64,000 nucleotides of DNA from an uncultured Flavobacteriales bacterium (GCA_937139155.1 CAKZPI010000013.1:1-64000), one strand, 5' to 3'; numbered from the stretch's first letter, positions 1-9,729 are shown. Notes: generated by a model from the letters alone, not told the origin. A program made the numbers and translations.

Positions 1-97
1 TGGCTTAGGTGTTAAGGTGCTCATTTTTAGGATTTCCAGTCACTAGTCACTCTCATAACCTCGATACCTCAGACGCTCCGGTCAGAGCCTGCAACCA

Positions 98-139
98 ATT
101 CCCGATTCCCGATTCCCTATTCCCTATTCCCTATTCCCG
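98..139. repeat. Heptamer tandem repeat ATTCCC(G/T), six units
   Basis: Six contiguous 7-bp units, ATTCCCG or ATTCCCT, are read directly (unit order G, G, T, T, T, G in the last base). They lie in a non-coding stretch. The array resembles the heptanucleotide STRR repeats described in cyanobacteria, but that is only a resemblance. A short open frame through here is low-complexity and not credible as a gene. Confidence 0.85.
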
Positions 140-182
140 CTCAGCTGACGGAATGCTTAATATTTTCAGAAATCCACATCCT

Positions 183-210
183 GTCACTAGTCACTAGTCA
201 CTAGTCACTC
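183..210. repeat. Heptamer tandem repeat GTCACTA, four units
   Basis: Three exact GTCACTA units and a fourth ending in C (GTCACTC) are contiguous. A two-unit copy of the same heptamer, also ending in GTCACTC, sits at 39-52. The window therefore starts with two different 7-bp repeat families within about 170 bases. No function can be assigned. Slippage makes the copy number likely to vary between strains. Confidence 0.85.
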
Positions 211-224
211 CAATCGCCTAAAAA

Positions 225-836
225 TCAGTAGTATAAACTTGTAGGTCCATTGCGTTTCATAAGCCCAATGTTCAACCGAAGGCCGGCGGAAAGGACTCCG
301 AAATTATACATGGCTTGGCTGTAATCATTGGATGCTCCCAAAGAATTGTTTGAATCGTAACGCAGGTAGGGATTTATCTGTAGGTGTTTGTGGCTCGATT
401 TAACGGTAATGGAAACAGATCCGCCTAAGTAGTTATCCCAATAGTAATAATAGGGATTGGAAAAATCTGACCTATTAGATACCCAATACTCTCCAAAGGT
501 TAACCCAAACCTTAGGGCTAGGCGACCCTTATCGGAAAAGGGGATATCAGGACCAAAGGCCAATTGACCTTGAATAAGGTCAGGAGAGCCCTCCATGATA
601 AATTCAACGCCTATTTGATTCGGCAATAAGTAACCCACATAACCTCCAAAGCTGGCAGGAATCCCGTAATCGTCCTCGAAAAAACTCACATAAACCGCCT
701 GGAATCCAAAATAATACTCTAAATAATCTCCTTTCGGATTGAGGTTTAGGGTATCGGTCTGATTTTGAGCTGAACTTGTTTTCGATAAACTCAAAAAGCT
801 TAGTCCTAGAATTAAAGGCAAGATTAGGTTCCGCAT
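225..836 (-). CDS. Putative outer-membrane beta-barrel protein
   Basis: This is a 203-residue protein with a clear N-terminal signal peptide (hydrophobic residues 4-22, cleavage probably after the SSA at 21-23). The mature part has alternating aromatic and hydrophobic residues, many Tyr, Phe and Gly, and short polar turns, as in small outer-membrane beta-barrels of Bacteroidota. There is no catalytic motif and I do not recognise a specific family. It stands alone, divergent from the CPBP protease gene with 79 bases between them. A role as an outer-membrane structural or porin-like protein is inferred only from these general properties. Confidence 0.6.
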   Translation of the reverse strand: MRNLILPLILGLSFLSLSKTSSAQNQTDTLNLNPKGDYLEYYFGFQAVYVSFFEDDYGIPASFGGYVGYLLPNQIGVEFIMEGSPDLIQGQLAFGPDIPFSDKGRLALRFGLTFGEYWVSNRSDFSNPYYYYWDNYLGGSVSITVKSSHKHLQINPYLRYDSNNSLGASNDYSQAMYNFGVLSAGLRLNIGLMKRNGPTSLYY

Positions 837-903
837 GGTAGATGAAATTAGGCCTTAAAAGTAGGATTTTAAATCAAAAATCATCCTTTTTTTTAGAAAA
901 GCT

Positions 904-911
904 TAGGTTTG
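904..911 (+). promoter_or_regulatory. Candidate -7 box (TAGGTTTG) before the CPBP protease
   Basis: TAGGTTTG fits the Bacteroidota -7 consensus TAnnTTTG. It ends only 4 bases before the ATG at 916. If it is used, transcription would start at or after that ATG and the in-frame ATG at 937 would be the true start. No convincing -33 element was identified. Confidence 0.4.
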
Positions 912-915
912 CGTA

Positions 916-1791
916 ATGAGCGGGAAACTAAGGGAAATGACCCATGGAATTTGGGAGGAAAAGACGGGCTTTCACCAGTTCTTTTGGCTGGCCATGATGA
1001 TGGTTGGCGGACTAGGTATTGCAGCCTCGCTGGGGGTTCCCATTGCAAAGTCGGTTTTCAACCTTCACCTTAACTTTGAGGCCTGGTTTGATGCGGAAGA
1101 ATACAAATATGTGCAAGGCATCCGATGGGTTCAGGCCCTGGTTTCTTTAATGACATTTTTGATTCCGGCTCTTTTGCTCAGACATTTTGCCGCCTTGAAA
1201 GAAAATGCCTTTCCGGTTTCTAGCGGATTCAAAATAGGGGCCTTCCTTTTTATGATTTCAAGTTTGTTCTGGATTGGCCTTCTCTCCGAATGGATGCAAT
1301 CCTTGCCCTGGCCAGGGGCTTGGGGACAAGCTCTTCTGGATGAACAGGCCAAGCAAGACGCCTTGGTTGATAAGTTCCTTTCCCTTAATTCACCCCTCGA
1401 CCTGCTTCTTAACATCATCGTATTGGCGCTTCTTCCTGCGGTTGGTGAAGAATTTCTTTTTCGAGGAACCCTCATGCCCATCCTTTGGAAAAAGAACAAA
1501 CCCTGGGTGGTTATTCTCCTCTCAGGATTGATTTTTGCCCTGGTCCATCAACAAGCCATTCATTTTCCCGGGATTCTTATTCTTGGTGTTTTCCTGGCTT
1601 GGGTCTATTTTCATACCCGCGACCTTTTATTGGTGATTGGACTCCACTTCCTGAACAATGCCTGGCTCATCCTTTGGATGTACTTTTCCAATCTTGATGC
1701 TTTTCCATGGACCCTCTCTTTGGCAGGATTCATCGTCTCTTTGGCCTCCTTTGGATTCATGGCAAAAATAAGCGGACGAAAAGTTTCGTAA
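916..1791 (+). CDS. CPBP family intramembrane glutamic endopeptidase
   Basis: A 291-residue multi-spanning membrane protein of the CPBP (CAAX protease / bacteriocin-processing, formerly Abi) family. The diagnostic motif EEFLFRG is at about residues 178-184. His211 and the His244...Asn247/248 pair supply the other conserved residues of the active site. Hydrophobic segments occupy much of 22-45, 73-90, 105-125, 163-178, 196-212 and 218-275. Such proteases cleave within or near the membrane; the substrate here is unknown. The start may be the ATG at 937 rather than 916, because a -7-like box abuts the first ATG. It is monocistronic and convergent with hppD. Confidence 0.85.
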   Translation: MSGKLREMTHGIWEEKTGFHQFFWLAMMMVGGLGIAASLGVPIAKSVFNLHLNFEAWFDAEEYKYVQGIRWVQALVSLMTFLIPALLLRHFAALKENAFPVSSGFKIGAFLFMISSLFWIGLLSEWMQSLPWPGAWGQALLDEQAKQDALVDKFLSLNSPLDLLLNIIVLALLPAVGEEFLFRGTLMPILWKKNKPWVVILLSGLIFALVHQQAIHFPGILILGVFLAWVYFHTRDLLLVIGLHFLNNAWLILWMYFSNLDAFPWTLSLAGFIVSLASFGFMAKISGRKVS

Positions 1792-1818
1792 TCCTTTTGA
1801 TTTTCTACCCTAAGAGCC

Positions 1819-1853
1819 AAAAAAAAGCCCCACTCTGTAAGGAAGTGAGGCTT
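1819..1853 (-). terminator. Rho-independent terminator of hppD
   Basis: A 10-bp stem with one mismatch (1825-1834 pairing with 1844-1853) has a 9-base loop. Read on the minus strand it is followed by a run of T (the A-run at 1819-1826). It lies between the convergent CPBP and hppD genes and fits best as the end of the hppD-side transcript. Confidence 0.8.
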
Positions 1854-1876
1854 TAGTATAAGTTTTGAGATAAATT

Positions 1877-3016
1877 TTACAAGGTACCTCTCGACTCTTG
1901 TTCACGCTCAATGGCTTCAAACAAGGCCTTGAAGTTTCCTTTCCCAAAAGATTGGGCTCCTTTTCTCTGAATGATTTCAAAGAACATGGTTGGTCGGTCA
2001 AGAACGGGTTTGGTGAAAATTTGAAGAAGGTAGCCTTCGTCATCCCGGTCAATTAAGATTCCGAGGTTTTTCAAAGGCTCTAAATCTTCGTCGATTTCAC
2101 CCACACGGTCTAGAACGGTATCGTAATAGGTTTCAGGAACGTATAAAAATTCCACCCCGCGTTCTTTCAACCCGGTTACGGTTTCAATGATGTTATCAGT
2201 GGCCAAAGCAATGTGCTGAACCCCTGCTCCATTGTAAAAGTCAATGTATTCTTCAATCTGCGACTTTTTCTTTCCTTCCGCAGGCTCGTTGATTGGAAAT
2301 TTAATTCTACCGTTTCCGTTGCTCATCACCTTACTCATCAAGGCGGTGTAATCGGTTGAAATGTCTTTGTCATCAAAAGAAACCAGTTGGGCAAATCCCA
2401 TCACCTTGGCGTAGAATTCACACCATTTGTTCATTTCGTTCCAACCTACATTGCCCACCATGTGGTCAATGTATTTAAGGCCAAGCTCAGAAGGCTGGTA
2501 TTCCGGATTCCAAGCCTTGTATCCTGGAAGAAAAGGACCGTCATATTCCTTCCGCTCAACAAAAACATGAAGGGTTTCTCCGTAGGTTTTGATGGCAGAA
2601 AAAACTGCCTTCCCATGCTCATCTTCTCTTGTAAAAGGCTCATGGGCAGATTCGGCACCGCGTTTTGTGGTTTCTTCCCAAGACTTACGCGCGTCGTCAA
2701 CCCAAAGGGCAACCACTTTAACACCGTCGCCATGCTTGTTGATGTGCTCGTTAATCGGGCCGTCTTTCTCTAAAGGAGAGGTTAAGACCAAGCGGATCTT
2801 GTCTTGCTGAAGAACATACGAAACAGAGTCTTTAGACCCAGTTTCCAATCCTCGATAAGCAATGGGCTGAAAGCCCCAAGCCGTTCGATAATAATGAGCC
2901 GCCTGCTTGGCGTTGCCCACGTATAATTCCACAAAGTCGGTTCCTAACAAAGGCAAGAAATCTTCCGCCTCTGGAACTACCTTTTCTAATTTTAATGAAC
3001 TTGTATCTGTTGCCAT
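1877..3016 (-). CDS. hppD: 4-hydroxyphenylpyruvate dioxygenase
   Basis: A 379-residue Fe(II) dioxygenase that converts 4-hydroxyphenylpyruvate to homogentisate, the second step of tyrosine catabolism, in the cytosol. It has two VOC (glyoxalase-fold) halves. The C-terminal half carries the metal-binding His in GVQHIALATDNI and the conserved tail PTMFFEIIQRKG followed by FGKGNFKALFEAIE, including the third metal ligand Glu. The length is normal for the bacterial enzyme. It lies 21 bases downstream of hmgA on the same strand, so the two enzymes acting in sequence are probably cotranscribed, ending at the terminator at 1819-1853. Confidence 0.96.
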   Translation of the reverse strand: MATDTSSLKLEKVVPEAEDFLPLLGTDFVELYVGNAKQAAHYYRTAWGFQPIAYRGLETGSKDSVSYVLQQDKIRLVLTSPLEKDGPINEHINKHGDGVKVVALWVDDARKSWEETTKRGAESAHEPFTREDEHGKAVFSAIKTYGETLHVFVERKEYDGPFLPGYKAWNPEYQPSELGLKYIDHMVGNVGWNEMNKWCEFYAKVMGFAQLVSFDDKDISTDYTALMSKVMSNGNGRIKFPINEPAEGKKKSQIEEYIDFYNGAGVQHIALATDNIIETVTGLKERGVEFLYVPETYYDTVLDRVGEIDEDLEPLKNLGILIDRDDEGYLLQIFTKPVLDRPTMFFEIIQRKGAQSFGKGNFKALFEAIEREQESRGTL

Positions 3017-3037
3017 AATTAAAATTTTTATGTTTTT

Positions 3038-4204
3038 TTAATAACCCTCTTCCATCCAGCTATTCCAATACTTTCCGTCGTCTAATTTAAGGGCTTCTTC
3101 GGTTACTTTTAAAGGTCGGAAAGGATCGATCATAACCGCTAATTCGTCGGTTTCTTTTTGTCCAATGCTGCGCTCATAGGCACCTGGGTGTGGACCATGA
3201 GGAATTCCGCCAGGATGAAGGGTGATTAGCCCTTTTTCTACGTGATTTCTACTCATAAAGTCTCCATCCACATAGTATAGAATCTCATCCGAATCTATGT
3301 TCGAATGATTGTATGGAGCAGGAATGGATTCTGGGTGGTAATCGTACAACCTTGGGCAGAATGAGCAAACCACAAAATTATGCGCTTCAAAGGTTTGATG
3401 CACAGGTGGTGGTTGATGAACTCTTCCAGTAATGGGCTCAAAATCTTTGATGTTAAAGGCGTACGGATAATTGTATCCATCCCAACCCACTACATCAAAG
3501 GGGTGATTTCCGTAGATGTATGAATGAAGCAAGTCTTCCTTCTTAATCTTAATCATAAACTCTCCCTTCTCATCGTGAACCTCTAGTTCAGAGGGCCGAC
3601 GAATGTCTCTTTCGCAAAAAGGAGCATGCTCAAGCAATTGACCGAAATTGTTTCGGTACCGTTTGGGGGTGTAAATAGGACTATACGACTCCACAATCAA
3701 AAGTCGATTATCTTCAGAGTCAAAGTGAATCTGGTAAATCATTCCCCTTGGAATGACCAGGTAATCCCCATAACCAAATGGAATATTCCCCAAAAGGGTT
3801 TTCAAAACCCCGGTACCCTTATGCACAAAAAGCATTTCATCGGCATCCGCATTCTTATAGAAATAGTCGGTCATCGACTTTTTCGGGGCAGCTACAGAAA
3901 TATAAAGATCATTGTTCACCAACAACCGAACCCTAGCCTCTAAGAAATCATCTTTAGGAGGGGTTGACCAAGTGGTAAACGCTCTAGACTTCATATTTCG
4001 TTCAACCGCTACTTTTGGGCGAACATCAACGCTTTCGCGAATTTCTTTGACTATGGTTGGGCGATGCAAATGATATAACAGGGAAGACATTCCGCTAAAG
4101 CCTTCAGTTCCAAACAATTGCTCGTAATGAATGCCGCCATCTTCTTTCTTGAAATAGGTATGGCGCTTATGCGGAATTTTACCCAACTGATGGTAAATCG
4201 GCAT
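3038..4204 (-). CDS. hmgA: Homogentisate 1,2-dioxygenase
   Basis: A 388-residue cupin-fold iron dioxygenase that opens the homogentisate ring to maleylacetoacetate. The N-terminus (YHQLGKIPHKRHT), the cupin stretch around GYGDYLVIPRGMIYQI and the C-terminal stretch HPGGIPHGPHPG, with clustered His for iron binding, are typical of the shorter bacterial/Bacteroidota form. It precedes hppD on the same strand and the two form the tyrosine degradation pair. The remaining pathway enzymes (maleylacetoacetate isomerase, fumarylacetoacetase) are not in this window. Confidence 0.95.
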   Translation of the reverse strand: MPIYHQLGKIPHKRHTYFKKEDGGIHYEQLFGTEGFSGMSSLLYHLHRPTIVKEIRESVDVRPKVAVERNMKSRAFTTWSTPPKDDFLEARVRLLVNNDLYISVAAPKKSMTDYFYKNADADEMLFVHKGTGVLKTLLGNIPFGYGDYLVIPRGMIYQIHFDSEDNRLLIVESYSPIYTPKRYRNNFGQLLEHAPFCERDIRRPSELEVHDEKGEFMIKIKKEDLLHSYIYGNHPFDVVGWDGYNYPYAFNIKDFEPITGRVHQPPPVHQTFEAHNFVVCSFCPRLYDYHPESIPAPYNHSNIDSDEILYYVDGDFMSRNHVEKGLITLHPGGIPHGPHPGAYERSIGQKETDELAVMIDPFRPLKVTEEALKLDDGKYWNSWMEEGY

Positions 4205-4318
4205 GATTTTATCTTGGTTTTTATTACTTCCTGCAAATTACGTGATTCTTCCAAGAATAGCGAAGTTTTCGACACATCAAAGCCATATTTACAGTCGGAA
4301 ACTCTCCTTGTGAAACCC

Positions 4319-4326
4319 TACATTTG
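4319..4326 (+). promoter_or_regulatory. Candidate -7 box (TACATTTG) before the threonine dehydrogenase gene
   Basis: TACATTTG matches TAnnTTTG, 20 bases upstream of the ATG at 4347. It lies in the divergent region between hmgA and this gene. No clear -33 element was identified. Confidence 0.5.
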
Positions 4327-4346
4327 CAGCTTAAATCATCGCATTC

Positions 4347-5300
4347 ATGCAAGACAAAATTTTGGTGATCGGTTCAGCCGGTCAAATCGGTACGGAATTG
4401 GTTATGCGCCTTCGTGATATGTACGGGGCCTCAAATGTGGTAGCTACTGACATTCGTGACGCTGCCCCTGAAGTCATGGAGTCTGGTCCCTTTGAACTTC
4501 TTGACATCATGAACCAAGAAGCCCTGAATGATTTGGTAGCCCGGGAAAAAATTACCCAAATCTACCTTTTGGCTGCCTTGCTTTCCGCTACAGCGGAGAA
4601 AAACATTGAATTGGGCTGGGGACTAAACATGCGTTCTTTGTCGCACGTCTTAGATGCCGCTCGATTTGGTCCGGTAAAAAAGGTTTACTGGCCTAGCTCA
4701 ATTGCCGTATTTGGTCCTACCACCCCCAGAGAGAACACCCCTCAACGAACCATTATGGAGCCAAATACCGTGTATGGAATTTCAAAACTTGCAGGTGAAA
4801 GATGGTGTGAATACTACCATGACAAGTTTGGAGTGGACGTTCGCTCCATTCGTTACCCAGGTCTCATTGGCTGGAAGGCCGCCCCAGGCGGAGGAACCAC
4901 CGATTATGCCGTTCATATTTTTCACGAGGCCATTAAGGAAGGGAAGTACACATCTTTCCTTGACGAAGGAACCCGCTTACCAATGATGTATATGCCCGAT
5001 GCTATTGATGCCACGGTTCAACTCATGGAAGCCCCCGCCGATCAAGTGAAAATTAGGTCTTCTTACAATGTTGCGGGCTTCAGCTTTGCGCCAGAAGACA
5101 TTGGCGCAGAGGTTCGAAACCTAGTTCCTGGATTTGAGCTGAATTATGAGCCTGATTACCGCCAGGCCATTGCTGATTCATGGCCCTCAAGCATTGACGA
5201 TTCTGACGCCCGTTCTGACTGGGGCTGGAATCATAAATTCGACCTGAAAGACATGAGCCAAGACATGTTTAAAAACCTTAAGACCAAATACCAAAAATAA
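4347..5300 (+). CDS. NAD-dependent epimerase/dehydratase family protein, probable L-threonine 3-dehydrogenase
   Basis: A 317-residue extended SDR protein. The N-terminal Rossmann motif reads [10 protein letters not shown] (about residues 8-17), an acidic residue after beta-2 (ATDIRD) favours NAD, and the catalytic YxxxK is YGISK (about 147-151). The GQIGTEL signature and length match the SDR-type L-threonine 3-dehydrogenase known from Flavobacterium and from eukaryotes, which oxidises threonine to 2-amino-3-ketobutyrate. The substrate is assigned by family resemblance; a nucleotide-sugar epimerase role is the alternative. It is followed after 8 bases by cysS. Confidence 0.82.
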   Translation: MQDKILVIGSAGQIGTELVMRLRDMYGASNVVATDIRDAAPEVMESGPFELLDIMNQEALNDLVAREKITQIYLLAALLSATAEKNIELGWGLNMRSLSHVLDAARFGPVKKVYWPSSIAVFGPTTPRENTPQRTIMEPNTVYGISKLAGERWCEYYHDKFGVDVRSIRYPGLIGWKAAPGGGTTDYAVHIFHEAIKEGKYTSFLDEGTRLPMMYMPDAIDATVQLMEAPADQVKIRSSYNVAGFSFAPEDIGAEVRNLVPGFELNYEPDYRQAIADSWPSSIDDSDARSDWGWNHKFDLKDMSQDMFKNLKTKYQK

Positions 5301-5308
5301 TCCATGGC

Positions 5309-6784
5309 ATGGAACATCCGGTAAGCCTATACAATAGTTTAAGCAGAAAGAAAGAAGCCTTTAAACCCATCAATCCTCCACATGTAGGATTGTACGTTTG
5401 TGGACCTACCGTATATGGCGACCCGCATTTGGGGCATGCAAGACCTTATATCACTTTTGACCTGCTGCGTAGGTATTTCAAACACCTTGGTTATAAGGTG
5501 CGCTATGTGCGGAACATAACCGATGTTGGCCACCTCTTAAACGACGCAGACGAAGGGGAGGATAAAATCGCCAAAAAGGCTCGTTTGGAAGAGCTTGAAC
5601 CCATGGAAGTTGTACACTTTTATACTCGACGCTTCCACGATGCCATGCATAAACTAAACAATCTTCCGCCCGATATTGAACCTTCGGCCTCCGGACATAT
5701 CATTGAGCAAATTCAGGTTATTGAGGCCATTATTAAGTCAGGATATGCCTACGAAACCCAAGGTTCGGTTTATTTTGATGTAGTAAAATATAATCAAGAC
5801 CACCCCTATGGAATTCTTTCGGGAAGGAAGGTAGAGGAACTCATGGCTAATACCCGTGAACTTGCTGGTCAGGATGAGAAAAACAATCCGGTTGACTTTG
5901 CCCTTTGGAAAAAAGCCAAGCCTGAACACATCATGCGCTGGCCCTCTCCTTGGTCGGATGGTTTCCCTGGATGGCATCTTGAATGTACCGCCATGAGTAC
6001 CAAATACCTAGGCAATCATTTTGACATTCACGGAGGCGGAATGGATCTTCAGTTTCCACACCACGAAGCAGAAATCGCTCAATCTGTGGGCTCTTGCGGG
6101 CATCAGCCTTGTAATTTCTGGATGCACAACAATTTAATCACCATTCAAGGACAGAAAATGGGGAAAAGCCTGGGGAACTTCATTACCCTAGATGAGCTTT
6201 TCAGCGGAAACCATGAGAAGCTTGAGCAAGCCTATGACCCGCAAACGGTTCGATTCTACATTCTTCAAGCCCATTATCGCTCTACCTTAGACTTTAGCAA
6301 CGATGCCTTGAAGGCCGCCGAAAAGGGCCTTGACCGTCTTCGGAAATCACTTAAAACCCTTGAAGATCTTGAGGCTTCCCAAAGCTCTGAAATTGACTTA
6401 GGCTCTTGGAAAAAGAAGATTTATACGGCCTTGAACGATGATTTGAATTCGCCCATTGCCATTTCCCACCTCTTTGAAGGAGTGAAGTGGATCAATCAAG
6501 CCCATGAAGGGCAATTGAAAATTTCCGAATCAGACCTCAAAGACTTGAAGGCTTTCATGCCCTTAATGGTTACCGATGTCTTAGGACTAGTAGCGGAACC
6601 AGAAGAAAATCATGGATCCGATGCAGGGTTGGATCAAGGCCTTATGGACCTTATTCTAAACCTTAGAAAACAAGCAAAAGACAATAAAGACTGGACGACC
6701 GCTGATCTCATTCGAGATGCCCTTTCGGGGATGGGAATTCAGGTAAAAGATACCAAGGATGGCAGCACCTGGGAGAAAAATTAA
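5309..6784 (+). CDS. cysS: Cysteinyl-tRNA synthetase
   Basis: A 491-residue class I aminoacyl-tRNA synthetase that charges tRNA-Cys. It carries the HIGH-type motif as HLGH (about residues 35-38, after CGPTVYGDP) and the KMSKS-type loop as KMGKS (about 283-287). The zinc-binding Cys after VGLYV, the Cys in WHLECTAMS and the HHEAE stretch that specifies cysteine are all present. The C-terminal DALR-like helical region follows. It starts 8 bases after the preceding dehydrogenase gene and its 3' end overlaps the next gene by 26 bases, so these genes are likely one transcript. Confidence 0.97.
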   Translation: MEHPVSLYNSLSRKKEAFKPINPPHVGLYVCGPTVYGDPHLGHARPYITFDLLRRYFKHLGYKVRYVRNITDVGHLLNDADEGEDKIAKKARLEELEPMEVVHFYTRRFHDAMHKLNNLPPDIEPSASGHIIEQIQVIEAIIKSGYAYETQGSVYFDVVKYNQDHPYGILSGRKVEELMANTRELAGQDEKNNPVDFALWKKAKPEHIMRWPSPWSDGFPGWHLECTAMSTKYLGNHFDIHGGGMDLQFPHHEAEIAQSVGSCGHQPCNFWMHNNLITIQGQKMGKSLGNFITLDELFSGNHEKLEQAYDPQTVRFYILQAHYRSTLDFSNDALKAAEKGLDRLRKSLKTLEDLEASQSSEIDLGSWKKKIYTALNDDLNSPIAISHLFEGVKWINQAHEGQLKISESDLKDLKAFMPLMVTDVLGLVAEPEENHGSDAGLDQGLMDLILNLRKQAKDNKDWTTADLIRDALSGMGIQVKDTKDGSTWEKN

Positions 6785-7766
6785 AGCCCTTTTATTCGCT
6801 TTACCCCTGACCCTAGTTTTCGCAAACTGCGGTGACGATCAAAAAACAAATCAAAAGCCTTTACCCAACCCAAAACCTGAGGCAAAGGTGGATGTGCCAA
6901 AGTTTTCAGCAGATTCTGCCTATGCATTCATTCAGGCACAGGTTGATTTTGGTCCGAGGGTGCCAGGAACCCCAGAACATAAAGCCTGTGGCGATTATTT
7001 GGTGCGTAAATTCTCAACCTGGACCGATACCGTGGTTGAACAATATTCTACCGTTACCCGGTTTGACGGCCAATCGCTTCCCATGCGAAACATCATTGCC
7101 AGCATAAATCCATCCAAATCAAACCGAATTGCCCTTTTTGCTCATTGGGATACCCGTTTCACCTCTGATAAAGAACCTAGCGGAGATCGGAAACCTATTG
7201 ATGGGGCAAATGATGGAGGCTCTGGAGTAGCTGTACTCATGGAAATGGCCAGAGTACTCTCTAAAAACAAACCTGATTTAGGCATTGACTTCATCCTTTT
7301 CGACGTTGAAGACCAAGGCAAACCGGCTGATTTAGACCTTCAAGAAACAGGAACCTCTTGGTGCTTGGGCTCTCAATATTGGTCGAAAAACCTGCATCAA
7401 AAAAATTACTACGCAAAGTTTGGGGTTTTGCTTGATATGGTTGGAGGAGAAAATGCCGTTTTCACCCAGGAGGGAGTGAGCAGAACAAGGGCGCCCCAGG
7501 TTTTGAAAAAAGTTTGGCAAACGGGCCATAAGCTAGGCTACGGAAGCTTTTTCTCTTATGAGGCCACTCCGGAAATCCTTGACGACCACGTTTTCGTGAA
7601 TTATTTTGCCCACATCCCTACCATTGACATCATCGCCTACGACCACGGCACGGAGTCTAAGTTTTACCAGCATTGGCATACTTTAAAAGACGATATGGAA
7701 GGAATCAGCAAGGCGCCCCTTAAAGCGGTAGGTCAAACCCTATTGCATGTAATTTATACCGACTGA
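6759..7766 (+). CDS. M28 family peptidase lipoprotein, glutaminyl-cyclase-like
   Basis: A 335-residue predicted lipoprotein. After a hydrophobic signal (residues 9-22) the lipobox is FANC, giving a lipidated Cys at about 23. The body is an M28-type zinc hydrolase with the metal and catalytic positions [25 protein letters not shown] and the late His in YQHWHT. The arrangement resembles glutaminyl-peptide cyclotransferases as much as aminopeptidases; in the usual Glu-Glu pair the second acid is Asp here (VED). The ATG lies inside the end of cysS (26-base overlap), suggesting translational coupling. Whether it cyclises N-terminal Gln or cleaves peptides cannot be told from sequence alone. Confidence 0.82.
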   Translation: MAAPGRKIKALLFALPLTLVFANCGDDQKTNQKPLPNPKPEAKVDVPKFSADSAYAFIQAQVDFGPRVPGTPEHKACGDYLVRKFSTWTDTVVEQYSTVTRFDGQSLPMRNIIASINPSKSNRIALFAHWDTRFTSDKEPSGDRKPIDGANDGGSGVAVLMEMARVLSKNKPDLGIDFILFDVEDQGKPADLDLQETGTSWCLGSQYWSKNLHQKNYYAKFGVLLDMVGGENAVFTQEGVSRTRAPQVLKKVWQTGHKLGYGSFFSYEATPEILDDHVFVNYFAHIPTIDIIAYDHGTESKFYQHWHTLKDDMEGISKAPLKAVGQTLLHVIYTD

Positions 7767-7840
7767 TTCTTTGATCATCTCAAGGGAAAAGGAGAAGGAT
7801 TTTCAGCGTACCTTTAAAGCGTTTACCTCAACCTTTTCTC

Positions 7841-9697
7841 ATGCGAAACATTCTTTTTTACTGGATTTGCATACAGGTAGTTAGTCTTGGTCCTTTGTGG
7901 GCTCAAGACTCCTTGAACACTCCCTTCTCAACCACAGACTTTTCAGCCCAGGAGATCCTGGAAGAAGCCCAAAAAAAACGAAGCCGCGATAGCTTGGCCC
8001 GGGAGGCTGTTTTAATTGAAATTGCCCGGCTTCAAAGCTTTGATCAAGACCGAAAAAAGGCCCTGGAAAAAAGCCTAGACTCACTGAAAAGAGTAAAGGA
8101 AGAGCGGCTTGCAGCGGAGAAAATAATCATTGACTCACTTAGGACTAATAGAAAGGGAGAGGCTTTAATCCTGTTTAAAGACTCATTGTTTGAAATCTAT
8201 GCCCCCCTTGGACCTTTCACCCCACAAGAAAGGGTTGAGAGTGTAAAGCAAAAGGTAGAGCTCCTGGTGAAGGAAGGTCTTTTCAATCCCAACCAATTGA
8301 GCATTCGAGAAAGCGATGATAGCTACGATTTAATGCACGAAGAGATTGTGCTTATTTCAGCCACCAATTTGGATGCCTTTTGGGAAAATTCAAGCAAAGA
8401 GCTCTTAATCACTCGCTACAAAGAAAGCCTGACCCAATCCATTGAAGCTTACCAAAAGCGAAGCGGGGTTTTGGCAAATTTGAAAAGGGTTCTTTATTTA
8501 ATTCTGGTATTATCTGTGGTTGGCTTTGGGGTTCGCTTTCTCAATCAATCCTTAGAAAAGGCCAGTAAATGGGTCTTGCAAAAAGCCGAAGCTCATTTAA
8601 AGGGGGTAAAGCTAAAAACCTACGAGTTTCTTTCTGCCGAGCGCGAAAAGCAGGTTTTAATTTGGCTCTTGAACTTCCTCAAATGGACGGGTATTGTTAT
8701 TGTGGTTTACCTAGCCCTGCCTGTGATTTTCAGTTTATTTCCTGCCACAAAAGGCATTGCCAATACCTTATTGGGCTATGTTCTGAATCCAATAAAGGCC
8801 TTTTTTCAAGCAATCATCGGGTACTTACCTGAGGTCATTACCATATTGATCATAGTATTCTTGACCCGATATATTTTGCGCTTCCTGAAATTCCTATCCA
8901 AAGAAGTAGACTCAGGCAAGCTTCAAATTCCAGGATTTTACAATGACTGGGCAGTGCCCACCTATAATCTCCTAAAAATTATTGTTTTAGCCTTCGCCTT
9001 CATTTTGGTATTCCCCTATTTACCAGGCTCCAGCTCCCCGGTATTTAGAGGAGTTTCGGTCTTCTTCGGGCTATTGATTTCCTTGGGATCAACCTCGGCC
9101 ATTGGAAACATCATTGCCGGATTGGTCATTACCTATATGCGTTCCTTTAAAATTGGGGATCGCGTAAAAATTGGAGATACGACGGGAGATGTAATTGAAA
9201 AATCTATGCTGGTTACCCGGCTGAGAACCATTAAGAACGAAGACGTTTCCATTCCGAATTCAGCCATATTAAACGGCAGCACCATTAATTTTAGTTCAAG
9301 CGCTCATACCTTGGGATTGATTCTGAACTCAAGCATTACCATTGGTTATGACGTGCCTTGGAGAAAGGTGCATGAACTACTTATATCGGCAGCCCTAAAA
9401 ACCCAGCATGTAAAGCAAGACCCTCAACCTTTTGTTCTGCAAACTAGCCTGGATGACTATTATGTAAGCTATCAAATCAACATGTACACAGAGGAAGCTG
9501 GCCTGTCAGCTAAGATTTACTCTGAGCTTCATGCTCATATTCAAGACGCCTTCAATCAAGCGGGGGTAGAGATTTTATCTCCCGCCTATATGGCTGCTCG
9601 CGACGGAAACATGGTTGCCATACCTAAAGACTCCCTTCCTGAGAACTACAAGGGGCCTTCGTTTGAGGTCAAGATCAACCAAGACCCAAAAGGCTAG
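7841..9697 (+). CDS. MscS-family mechanosensitive ion channel
   Basis: A 618-residue protein with a signal peptide (residues 1-21), a long charged, coiled-coil-prone periplasmic part (about 35-200), several membrane segments (about 213-230, 272-300, 325-345, 370-395, 405-440) and then the MscS pore and beta domain. The core is recognisable in the Gly/Ala-rich pore helix GSTSAIGNIIAGL, followed by FKIGDRVKIG and the beta-domain IPNSAILNGSTINFSS. It is much longer than E. coli MscS (286 residues), like the large MscK/YbdG-type relatives. Likely role: release of osmolytes under hypo-osmotic shock. It ends before a strong hairpin shared with accC. Confidence 0.9.
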   Translation: MRNILFYWICIQVVSLGPLWAQDSLNTPFSTTDFSAQEILEEAQKKRSRDSLAREAVLIEIARLQSFDQDRKKALEKSLDSLKRVKEERLAAEKIIIDSLRTNRKGEALILFKDSLFEIYAPLGPFTPQERVESVKQKVELLVKEGLFNPNQLSIRESDDSYDLMHEEIVLISATNLDAFWENSSKELLITRYKESLTQSIEAYQKRSGVLANLKRVLYLILVLSVVGFGVRFLNQSLEKASKWVLQKAEAHLKGVKLKTYEFLSAEREKQVLIWLLNFLKWTGIVIVVYLALPVIFSLFPATKGIANTLLGYVLNPIKAFFQAIIGYLPEVITILIIVFLTRYILRFLKFLSKEVDSGKLQIPGFYNDWAVPTYNLLKIIVLAFAFILVFPYLPGSSSPVFRGVSVFFGLLISLGSTSAIGNIIAGLVITYMRSFKIGDRVKIGDTTGDVIEKSMLVTRLRTIKNEDVSIPNSAILNGSTINFSSSAHTLGLILNSSITIGYDVPWRKVHELLISAALKTQHVKQDPQPFVLQTSLDDYYVSYQINMYTEEAGLSAKIYSELHAHIQDAFNQAGVEILSPAYMAARDGNMVAIPKDSLPENYKGPSFEVKINQDPKG

Positions 9698-9700
9698 AAA

Positions 9701-9729
9701 AAGAAAAAGCCGGTGAAAATCACCGGCTT
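9701..9729 (-). terminator. Rho-independent terminator, accC/mscS convergent ends
   Basis: A perfect 10-bp stem (9707-9716 with 9720-9729) has a 3-base loop. On the minus strand it is followed by a T-rich run, so it ends the fatty acid synthesis transcript. It can form for the plus-strand mscS transcript too, but there the T-tract is weak. Confidence 0.88.

Noticed and set aside
9..197. 62-residue frame over the heptamer repeats
   Set aside because: The translation mirrors the 7-bp repeats (IPDSLFPIPYS) and has no support as a gene.
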